The position numbers and the translations under genes were made by a program. DNA of 27,648 nucleotides, from positions 1-27,648 of IMG/VR virus record IMGVR_UViG_3300035689_000068, one strand, 5' to 3'. Below the pieces are notes generated by a model. The model had not been told where the DNA came from, ran no database searches, and worked only from the letters and a program-made list of their open reading frames with translations. The stretch is from a virus. Position 1 is the first letter of the stretch; each line of letters opens with the position of its first letter. Shown piece after piece: positions 22,501-27,648 of this stretch.

Positions 22501-22653
22501 CGCGATTGGAATACTGACGCACAAATAGGACAAGCCACTGCAATAACTACGAGTGGCTTGAACATCAATTTAGATTCATTTGTGGTGTACAGAAGGATTT
22601 CGCTTTACAATGGTGTAAGCTTCTTACCTCCTAGTAGTGCTTATGCTGTCTAA
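19507..22653 (+). CDS. Large modular adhesin/tail fibre with four lectin-like domains
   Basis: A 1048-residue protein. Three domains of about 210-230 residues (roughly 20-250, 340-555, 650-860) each begin with an 'N-x-L-x-x-x-Y' type strand and end with a hallmark helix of the kind 'G-x-x-A-x-x-I ... L-S/D-x-x-E-x-x-x-x-L-x-x-x-Y' (for example DILASVEAKLAEIYV near 231-245). Between them are two ~85-residue Ig- or cadherin-like linkers (about 255-335 and 555-640). The C-terminus (about 868-1048) is a classical LamG/concanavalin A-like domain (GDFTIAGWLL, FNHIALTRQNGTLRLYVGGV). It is probably a host-recognition protein. The stop overlaps the stop of the opposite-strand gene. Confidence 0.85.
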   Translation: MKLSAAYNHSFSAGYSYTSQIYDVAKLIPNLNGLYLCDPDYLTFSKIGASETNQVQTIYNLLFDGNFLQASSNSPTLITGDSQFNGQPSIDFANSGNQSLLFRSPVKVGTLIIVYLTRVAGSFPVYSFGSIAGDPPTFFDIFRSGVTSLWAEQPLANNSIYNATSRINSRSVSPDVFIPLNNTRILSVTNIDNANQYEIVSGFGGSASGGDLSVRGKIAAIITAESPCPLDILASVEAKLAEIYVNYNGVSISSQPSFRLFVDAFFSFDFATIAVDEFFDIVSYTYVSPSGLGLSFTGSILSGYVPEVFDGEFTISITNSNSMVSTFSFSLETVRPDPFVLDFPQQSNITVALSTLKDSDDIPYGIYADTFGNIVKWEDCRRLPNKPLYIASDIGTNQITYDGATASFITNSSFNPRTLLGTAVNCKTLIWVYKQKQIGERFMANGFPDIFANGVLWTTTTSEEIFGTTAITQLNTKVNKVAVNAFNYRFPNEYGAIITATNSGTSIPFSGLTSQLKGELLYFIGWSVALGDDELATATHLLANKFFDSTLLLFSTETEFRYTEDVIVNLNKKVTEIAGNAVDYEILVNHYSATIDGDDLTFTCPTDDFIEFTIRAYTDAESITFSFNVSITLLTNQLYIDLKGLLNTFSSFFIVTPDAVTLSGGNILQLDEYRTNGQGLLGVNAVNYVTPTQLDGLPAARFNIDGSSRLDFGTPSSSSGYCFIMTYIRKAGQTGAAFLFGQDSNNIFNSGNDGELLATDFFGDVWANGAERERDYVLPEESLSVVIFNSTDLVTINSIAKDRVFDDRSVKGSVAMFCIVDYNIEPELFTPIEQSIRDYYQPAKIVTLLNFDSSITDQSYRAKTLTSNISVLDTVTKKFGAASFPISKNSVPAYVQIPNDSDYSFLSGDFTIAGWLLTDRATDGEVVNIYSQQGLAIFFSTDRLYLGRSLILGLALFSVALPLSSTVFNHIALTRQNGTLRLYVGGVRVYEAVDDYEYRDWNTDAQIGQATAITTSGLNINLDSFVVYRRISLYNGVSFLPPSSAYAV

Positions 22654-23486
22654 GCGGCTAAATCAGCCAAAGCAAATTTAGAGTAGGCAACTTGAAGGAT
22701 AGCAAAGTCGTCTTTTGTGTAAACAGAGACAAGGGATTTGTTACCATTAACAATACGATAATCTTTGAGGGGGTCTTTTTGTTTCAGGCTTTTATAAGTC
22801 TCGCAAGTCATACGCCCAAGTCCTGACATCTTCCCTTTGGAAAGAGTAGTCCCACGAAACTCTAGAAGCCACTCAGCCAAAGACCAATTGGGGATATCAC
22901 CAGCAAGTTCTTTAGGAGTAAAGATATCTTCTTTTTCTGCTTCTCGCCTTACAATCTCATCTACAAGAATATTGATGCCATCCATTCTAGAATCTGCAAC
23001 GCGCTTGACTGTTTTCCAATCTCTAACTTCTTTTGTTAAGGCATTGACACTAGAAATTAAAGTGTTCATTGTCTCGTTCAAGGAGTTATTGTCAGAATTG
23101 GCAGAGAATTTAGAAATCTCTTTAATCCAATTGTGCATACCTTGTTTTGCAAACTTCATCGCACTAAATTTTGCAGTTTCGTTTACAGCCCTAGAGTCGA
23201 AAGCATAGTAAAAAATAATCTCGGTAGCAGCTTCCGTAGTAATAATTTTAGCTTGCTGTTCTGAAACAAGTTCAGTATGGAAAACGTCGCCCTCGAAAGA
23301 CTGTAAAGCTTTTGACGTACTACCACTCCGAGAGCTACCAATAAGGTTACGAATACTAGCCTCAGTAACACCGCAAAGCCTAGCTAGCCCAACTTGACTA
23401 ATACCAGAGCGACTGCCATCATTTGAAATATAAAATTCAACACCATTCTCAGCGATTACAGGAGATACAAGTTCTTTGTGTGACAT
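22650..23486 (-). CDS. BRO/KilA-type putative DNA-binding regulator
   Basis: A 278-residue protein. Residues 28-48 (ISQVGLARLCGVTEASIRNLI) form a helix-turn-helix in which Ala-Arg-Leu-Cys-Gly-Val fills the turn. It is followed by VSEQQAKIITTEAATEIIFYYA and NETAKFSAMKFAKQGMHNWIKEI, a pattern I know from phage-antirepressor-like proteins widespread in cyanobacteria (memory only). The C-terminal part has a helical region and a second basic domain (GKMSGLGRMTCETYKSLKQ). It probably regulates phage transcription. The start at 23486 has no ribosome binding site but has an extended -10 promoter about 35 nt upstream. Its stop overlaps the adhesin stop. Confidence 0.75.
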   Translation of the reverse strand: MSHKELVSPVIAENGVEFYISNDGSRSGISQVGLARLCGVTEASIRNLIGSSRSGSTSKALQSFEGDVFHTELVSEQQAKIITTEAATEIIFYYAFDSRAVNETAKFSAMKFAKQGMHNWIKEISKFSANSDNNSLNETMNTLISSVNALTKEVRDWKTVKRVADSRMDGINILVDEIVRREAEKEDIFTPKELAGDIPNWSLAEWLLEFRGTTLSKGKMSGLGRMTCETYKSLKQKDPLKDYRIVNGNKSLVSVYTKDDFAILQVAYSKFALADLAA

Positions 23487-23518
23487 AAAGTTGTTTATTT
23501 GTAGTTAACATTAAACTA

Positions 23519-23529
23519 ACTATAACATA
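23519..23529 (-). promoter_or_regulatory. Candidate extended -10 promoter of BRO/KilA-like gene
   Basis: On the minus strand TATGTTATAGT fits the extended -10 form TGnTATAnT. The expected start of transcription is about 26 nt before the ATG at 23486. No consensus -35 box is present. Confidence 0.35.
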
Positions 23530-23592
23530 CTTTAAAACGATAGTTGTATCTACTTAAAGGTATAACTTGATAAGGTTATTTTGCGGGTTATC

Positions 23593-23669
23593 TGCGAACG
23601 CTAAAACTATTGTGCAGTAGGGGTTCTAGCTAAAAATATACCCCAAAAACCCCTACTAAGTGCGAACGC
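23593..23669. repeat. Long-loop hairpin flanked by TGCGAACGC direct repeats
   Basis: AGTAGGGGTT (23616-23625) and AACCCCTACT (23648-23657) are perfect 10-bp complements around a 22-nt loop. The unit is bracketed by two exact 9-bp direct repeats TGCGAACGC at 23593-23601 and 23661-23669. It lies between two leftward regulatory genes and may be a terminator for the upstream one, an operator, or the trace of a small mobile insertion. Confidence 0.5.
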
Positions 23670-23689
23670 CTTTTGTTAGTTTACTTTTC

Positions 23690-24244
23690 TTATAACTCAA
23701 GAATACCTGAAAATTGGCTCAGATAATTGCTTGGGTCAAGTTCGTCGAGTTCGCCCTTCCGTTTCATTTCCCGTTCACGCAAAAATTTCTCACGCTTAGC
23801 TTGCAACTCCTTCATATAGTTATCAGACTTCTCTAGCGTCTTGAGTTCGGCTGGGGTAGCTGTGCCGTGATGCCGTCTCAGTTTATATAGGAAGACTTGT
23901 GAGTGACGGAACTTGAGGTATAACTGCTCTTTTGTTTTGTCTTCGCTCCTATAGGCTTTCTTGCGAAGTAATACAAACTTGCCAAGACCGAAAATATCAA
24001 TAGGTGCAGTCTCATCAGCACATAGTTGAGCTTCAATAGCTTTGGTAATTTCGCGTAGAGTTTGGTAGACGAATGCTGGTGTCAAGAAACTACCTGTATC
24101 TGGGAATCGGTCAAGCAAGTTGGCATGAGCTTGGAAAACATAGGCAGGAATATGCTTGCGCGTTTTCTTAGTTACATTGATAAGGTCTTTTTCTTTTTTC
24201 TTTCTTACTGTATCGACGTAAGGTTCATGTGTAGGTTGTGTCAT
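23690..24244 (-). CDS. HU/IHF-like DNA-binding protein
   Basis: A 184-residue protein. Residues 55-125 carry the HU/IHF layout: a helical part (TPAFVYQTLREITKAIEAQL), then the conserved 'I-x-I-x-G-x-G-x-F' strand (IDIFGLGKFVLLRKKAYR, 82-99), a basic beta arm, and the closing YLKFRHSQVFLYKLRR, equivalent to 'I-x-F-x-x-S-x-x-L'. A basic N-terminal extension (about 50 residues) and a charged, helical C-terminal tail (about 60 residues, KREKFLREREMKRKGE) distinguish it from host HU (about 90 residues). It would bend or coat phage DNA, or help replication or packaging. It is divergent from the head morphogenesis gene, with 38 bp between the starts. Confidence 0.65.
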   Translation of the reverse strand: MTQPTHEPYVDTVRKKKEKDLINVTKKTRKHIPAYVFQAHANLLDRFPDTGSFLTPAFVYQTLREITKAIEAQLCADETAPIDIFGLGKFVLLRKKAYRSEDKTKEQLYLKFRHSQVFLYKLRRHHGTATPAELKTLEKSDNYMKELQAKREKFLREREMKRKGELDELDPSNYLSQFSGILEL

Positions 24245-24282
24245 ACTATATAGATATACATATTCCTAATAATCTTAGCATC

Positions 24283-25878
24283 ATGCGAAAACAGTCTAAT
24301 AGCTTCAAAGAGTTCAAGACGCAAGAGTACTTTAAAGCAATAGCGGAGTCTATCTTAAGTGTTCGCAGAGCAATCAATAGTGATTTTGCTAAAAATACTT
24401 TTGTGGATGAACTGGCTAAATGGATTGCCAAATCGAATGCAAGTATCTATGAAGTACCTAATAAGCTTTTCGAGAGGTTTGCAGAAAAGAATGTGAGCGA
24501 TGTTACTGACAAGTATTTTCTTAAGGTGCAGGTCGAGTTCAACAAGGTACTGACCACCAATTTTGAGTCGATGATTAAGTTGGCTATTAGGCATCAGATG
24601 TACGATTACCTTTACGAGTATGGTAATGATGACATTAGGAAGTACTTTGACACGCAAGTTATAACTGAAGATACTAAAGAACTATCCGCAGAGTTCGCAG
24701 CCAATGATGACTATGGGCAAAATATGCAAAATCGAGCTAGATATAGTTTGACAAGAAATGCAGTAAATAATCTACTAAACCAACGAGCAGAGCAAACCAA
24801 CATAAATGATGTAGCTAAAGTGCAAGAGCGCGTAAAGATAGCTGATGAGGTGTCGCGCAATGTGTATATGCTCAATAAGATAAGTGATAGTACTAACAGT
24901 GCTAAAGCTGCCATGATGAACTTCTTGTACGGCAGCAACGATGAAAAACAGAACTTCATATCGAGCAACTATCTAGGTAAGCGCCGCCGAGTGCTTCAAT
25001 CTTCTTACTCAACTGAAAGCAACAAACAGATTCGTAAAGCTGTGGCACTATTCTTAGCAGATAACCGAGAATATATTACTAACATCAAATCTCAACGAAA
25101 TAAATACGAATATGACCTCAACTTGCTTAAAGTACGCATCAGGAACATTATCAACAAAGACACTCAAGGTCTTCAAGGGGCATTTAAGCAGCAGTCACCA
25201 GATGTAATTGTGAAGACCGAGTTAAATATCGCATACAACTTCGGTAAGGTAGCTGCGTTCGGAGGTAAGGCGGATAGATATAAACGGTTCCGATGGAATG
25301 TTGACCGTGAATATGCGCTTATCAGTCGTTATAAGCGATTGACTAGTGGAAGCAAGAGAACTGACCCAGTACCATGTGAGTTTTGTGAAATTCAAGATGG
25401 TCTTGAATACTATCTATTTGAAATTATTAATAATACTAGAAGTGTAGGAGATGTTATTAATTATAAAAAAGGTGGGCAGACTCAATGGCGTAACTACAGT
25501 CATCCTACGATAAGTGCCCACCCCAACTGCCAATGTTTTTGGTCACTTTCGGAAGACATTGACGAAGAAGATTTCGACCCTAAGAAGTCTCCTCCAAATC
25601 GTCCACCTCAAGGTGGCTTAGGTACACCAATTAAGATTGCTATCGCGGCTACTGCATTCGTTGCTGGACTTGCCTTACTCGCATCTAACAAATCACTAGG
25701 CAATGCAACAGCCAAAGCTATTTACTCGACGTTTACAACACCTCGATTGCCTGTACCAGATGCAGCCAACTTACCCCGCATAGTAGAATCAGGACTTGAA
25801 GCACTCAACTTCGTTGGGGCAGAAAAGAATATTGTAAGTAAGGTAGCCAAAAGTGTCCAAATCATCAATCGCGCTTAG
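24283..25878 (+). CDS. SPP1 gp7/Mu F-like head morphogenesis protein
   Basis: A 531-residue protein. I chose the ATG at 24283; the frame opens further upstream with a GTG, which would overlap the divergent gene. The first 300 residues are helical. The core of the gp7/Mu F family follows: KTELNIAYNFGKVAAF (311-326), the basic RFRWNVDREYALIS region, then PCEFCEI (364-370) and HPNCQCFW (413-420), where the two Cys-rich motifs could bind a metal, as in other family members. These proteins sit in the procapsid near the portal and are often ejected with the DNA. After a Pro-rich linker there is a hydrophobic segment (448-468) that is not usual for the family. Confidence 0.8.
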   Translation: MRKQSNSFKEFKTQEYFKAIAESILSVRRAINSDFAKNTFVDELAKWIAKSNASIYEVPNKLFERFAEKNVSDVTDKYFLKVQVEFNKVLTTNFESMIKLAIRHQMYDYLYEYGNDDIRKYFDTQVITEDTKELSAEFAANDDYGQNMQNRARYSLTRNAVNNLLNQRAEQTNINDVAKVQERVKIADEVSRNVYMLNKISDSTNSAKAAMMNFLYGSNDEKQNFISSNYLGKRRRVLQSSYSTESNKQIRKAVALFLADNREYITNIKSQRNKYEYDLNLLKVRIRNIINKDTQGLQGAFKQQSPDVIVKTELNIAYNFGKVAAFGGKADRYKRFRWNVDREYALISRYKRLTSGSKRTDPVPCEFCEIQDGLEYYLFEIINNTRSVGDVINYKKGGQTQWRNYSHPTISAHPNCQCFWSLSEDIDEEDFDPKKSPPNRPPQGGLGTPIKIAIAATAFVAGLALLASNKSLGNATAKAIYSTFTTPRLPVPDAANLPRIVESGLEALNFVGAEKNIVSKVAKSVQIINRA

Positions 25879-25990
25879 CCTTGGTATTGCATTGTTGCTT
25901 CTATTAATCTTTCCACCTGACCCTGATAGAATAAATTTAGCGCGATTATTTTACGCTTTAATATATCTCTTTCAACACCTTCACCCATGA
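25853..25990 (+). CDS. Tiny membrane protein, possible holin-like
   Basis: A 45-residue protein from a GTG at 25853 with an AAGG-containing site about 9 nt upstream. It has two hydrophobic segments, residues 6-20 (IALSLGIALLLLLIF) and 30-40, joined by PPDPDR, which suggests a helical hairpin in the membrane. It starts inside the end of the head morphogenesis gene, and its TGA overlaps the next ATG as ATGA (25987-25990), a junction typical of coupled genes. Size and topology fit a small class II holin or another membrane peptide. The evidence is the coupling and hydrophobicity only. Confidence 0.5.
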   Translation: MSKSSIALSLGIALLLLLIFPPDPDRINLARLFYALIYLFQHLHP

Positions 25991-26586
25991 CCTCCAAACC
26001 GCAACAACGAGCTGAATTTATATTTGAGGGACTTCAAGCTTTTCAACACGTAGACATTCCTTCAGCTTTTGATGCAGCTCGAAATGCAGTATATGGCTAT
26101 CACCCTAGTTTCGGTGACATGAGTGCGCTTCCTATAGCCATGAACGCCCCTAATTTCCCTAAGTGGGCAAAAACAGCCAAAGATACTTATAAAGCTAATG
26201 CTGCGGATAAGCTTCCGACTAGAGTTGCTAAAGCTGCACTTGAAACAGGTGGACATGTTCTACGTGATAGTGAAGGTTGGGGAAATCCAATTGCAGATAG
26301 TATGTCAGCAACTTATAGAAATGTTCGAGGAGTTTATGACAAGCAAAAAGAACTTGGGCGCAAACTAACCCCTAGAGAAGTATTACAAGAATCAGGTAAA
26401 GCTGCATTACAAACAGCTAAGAAGCAAATAATCACAAGACCTAAAATGTATTTTTATGATGCACCAAAAATGGGTGTAGATGCCCTCAAAGGTGCAGTCC
26501 CTAAAATCGGTGAGGCTATCTCTAAGTTACGCAGACCTAAACTTGCTCCGATGTCCATTTCCTTTAAGCATTTTAAGAATTTTTAG
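25987..26586 (+). CDS. Hypothetical basic late protein
   Basis: A 199-residue basic protein with many Ala and Lys helices (AKTAKDTYKANAADKLPTRV, KAALQTAKKQIITRPK) and an amphipathic, aromatic C-terminus (MSISFKHFKNF). There is no signal peptide, membrane helix or catalytic motif. Its position between the head morphogenesis gene and the protease is where internal head proteins or scaffold-related proteins are found, and its composition would suit a DNA-associated internal protein. The start overlaps the end of the small membrane ORF as ATGA; the 3' end overlaps the convergent XRE-like gene by 14 nt. Confidence 0.7.
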   Translation: MTSKPQQRAEFIFEGLQAFQHVDIPSAFDAARNAVYGYHPSFGDMSALPIAMNAPNFPKWAKTAKDTYKANAADKLPTRVAKAALETGGHVLRDSEGWGNPIADSMSATYRNVRGVYDKQKELGRKLTPREVLQESGKAALQTAKKQIITRPKMYFYDAPKMGVDALKGAVPKIGEAISKLRRPKLAPMSISFKHFKNF

Positions 26587-26815
26587 AAGGTAACGTTGAG
26601 TTCATAAAAAAGTATGTTATGGGTTTTTCATAATATTTACTAAAAGCCATTAATTCATAAACCTCAAGAGGTCGTTTACCTCGTTCAATTTCACTAACCA
26701 CATCTTGAGAGAAAGAAAAATCTGCCCCCACACTAGCCTGAGATTTATTCTTGGCTTTGCGTAAACTACGAAGCTTTTCCCCGACTTGTTGGTTAAATAA
26801 TGATTTGTCGTTCAT
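26573..26815 (-). CDS. XRE-family helix-turn-helix repressor-like protein
   Basis: An 80-residue protein that consists of a Cro/C1-type DNA-binding domain: GEKLRSLRKAKNKSQASVGA for the first helices, FSFSQDVVSEIERGKRPLEV for the recognition helix and turn, and LMAFSKYYEKPITYFF for the closing helices. It is slightly longer than a bare domain. It would act as a dimeric repressor or antirepressor. It is divergent from the protease gene with 42 bp between the starts, where AT-rich sequence with TATGAT and TATTAT boxes may contain overlapping promoters and its own operator. It has no ribosome binding site. Confidence 0.85.
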   Translation of the reverse strand: MNDKSLFNQQVGEKLRSLRKAKNKSQASVGADFSFSQDVVSEIERGKRPLEVYELMAFSKYYEKPITYFFMNSTLPSKNS

Positions 26816-26857
26816 GTTACGATAATACTTATATAGTTATGATAGCGCATTAGCTAA

Positions 26858-27648
26858 ATGAAGAAAACCTCGCCTAATATTGCATATTTTAAAGCCCCAA
26901 CATCAAGAGCCAACTTTGAGTTGGGGCAGGTGTTGGTAACTGGCGTTCCTATCAAGGACGAATACACTGCTTTGGTTGCCACTGAAGGCAAATTTACAGA
27001 TAGCACTGATGTTGAGCATGAATTTACTCCTGAACGTTTGCAAACAATTGTCGAACATACTAACAAAGCTATTGATAGTGGCACTGTAGTTCCAGTTTGT
27101 GCCGACCACAAGAAGGATATCCCCAACACTATTGGAAGTATTTCTGGAAGAGCTTTCACTAAAATAATCACACCAGAAGACCTCCCTAATCAGAACTCTC
27201 AACACCTTGTCGGTAAACTAGGGATGTTCTTATCTGGCGTAAAAGTTGCAGCAGCCAAAGGAATCGAAGCGTTGAAGTCTGGAGTCAAAAGCGTTAGCAT
27301 GGGACTTAATCTCGACCCTAATGAACACCGCATCATGGAATTGAGTCTTGTACCAATTCCCGCAATTCCCAACATGGGGTTATTTCACAAAAAAGTCTTG
27401 AAGGCAATGAGCAGCACTGCCAATTTTTCAGGTATTCCTGATAGTGGTAATGCTGTGACATGGGATGAACTTGAGGCTAACGACCAAGCAATTGATGATT
27501 TGCAGGACGAGTACAATGAAATTTGCCAGAAACTGTGGCTTTTGTTAAAAAACGCTTATGATAACGATGGGATTAACATTGACTCCCCTGAAGTTTTATT
27601 GCAATTAATTTATTCTCAGTTAAATGGTTTTAGCGTAAAAATCATCGA
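26858..27648 (+). CDS. Prohead protease-like protein, cut by window edge
   Basis: A protein of 263 visible residues from the ATG at 26858, open to the window edge, so the C-terminus is missing. It resembles phage prohead proteases of the U35/Mu gpI type: VCADHKKD with the candidate catalytic His84, then KSVSMGL with the candidate Ser145 or Ser147, and IMELSLVPIPAIPN with Glu161, which is the typical last conserved block. Such proteases cleave the scaffold and capsid proteins during head maturation and are usually followed by the scaffold and the major capsid gene. After residue 180 the sequence is helical and acidic and may be the scaffold part. Confidence 0.75.
   Translation, partial: MKKTSPNIAYFKAPTSRANFELGQVLVTGVPIKDEYTALVATEGKFTDSTDVEHEFTPERLQTIVEHTNKAIDSGTVVPVCADHKKDIPNTIGSISGRAFTKIITPEDLPNQNSQHLVGKLGMFLSGVKVAAAKGIEALKSGVKSVSMGLNLDPNEHRIMELSLVPIPAIPNMGLFHKKVLKAMSSTANFSGIPDSGNAVTWDELEANDQAIDDLQDEYNEICQKLWLLLKNAYDNDGINIDSPEVLLQLIYSQLNGFSVKII

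Noticed and set aside
24238-24282. Upstream GTG start of the head morphogenesis gene
   Set aside because: It would overlap the divergent HU-like gene and would add 15 residues unlike the family; the ATG at 24283 is simpler.
1-27648. HIP1 (GCGATCGC) sites as a mark of a cyanobacterial host
   Set aside because: I saw no copy by eye. Absence does not exclude a cyanobacterial host, because phages and some hosts lack the motif.

Overview
This window is part of the genome of a tailed double-stranded DNA phage or prophage. The direct evidence is a complete large terminase subunit (13352-15034), a small-terminase-like gene (12263-12991), tail-fibre and adhesin-like proteins (15388-22653), an SPP1 gp7/Mu F-like head morphogenesis protein (24283-25878) and a prohead-protease-like gene that runs off the right edge (26858 onward). 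The DNA is AT-rich. A cyanobacterial host is my inference. It rests on a BRO/KilA-like regulator of a type I associate with cyanobacteria (22650-23486), on LamG and 'LSDL/LTDV' repeat tail fibres of cyanophage style, and on two leader elements that resemble the rRNA-operon boxA of cyanobacteria. No integrase, DNA polymerase, tRNA, CRISPR array or IS element was found here.

Layout. (1) 1-6587: a leftward cluster of about fifteen small genes, tightly packed and often coupled by ATGA overlaps, most with strong Shine-Dalgarno sites. Nearly all lack a recognisable family, which is typical of early or accessory phage genes. (2) 6588-8334: a 1.75 kb non-coding control region, the most unusual part of the window. 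Its left half has a candidate leftward promoter, two boxA-like elements each preceded by a small hairpin, and short repeats. Its right half has a Fur-box-like element, palindromes, three TTAGCAAA repeats at an exact 21-bp period, and two interleaved repeat sets (TTACAAAGATA and TTACATAGTT) just before the first rightward gene. (3) 8335-12266: a rightward block with a putative DNA-binding protein, a GIY-YIG/T5orf172 protein, an exported small protein, two unknowns, a PD-(D/E)XK nuclease and a protein with a kinase-like catalytic core. (4) 12263-13343: a leftward pair, including the small-terminase-like gene, placed divergently against the large terminase with start codons only 8 bp apart. (5) 13352-22653: the large terminase, then fibre, lectin-domain and GAF-like genes. 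(6) 22650-24244: a leftward BRO/KilA-like regulator and an HU/IHF-like protein. (7) 24283-27648: the head morphogenesis protein, a tiny two-helix membrane ORF, an unknown basic protein, a leftward XRE repressor-like gene and the protease.

How the genes could work together (inference): the control region would drive leftward early genes through a long leader that carries antitermination-like sites, and rightward genes through an operator-rich promoter. Packaging, host-recognition and head genes form the rightward late block. Leftward regulatory genes are inserted into it, and three convergent gene pairs overlap at their 3' ends. No portal gene is visible between the large terminase and the head morphogenesis gene, where it usually lies; adhesin-like genes occupy that space.
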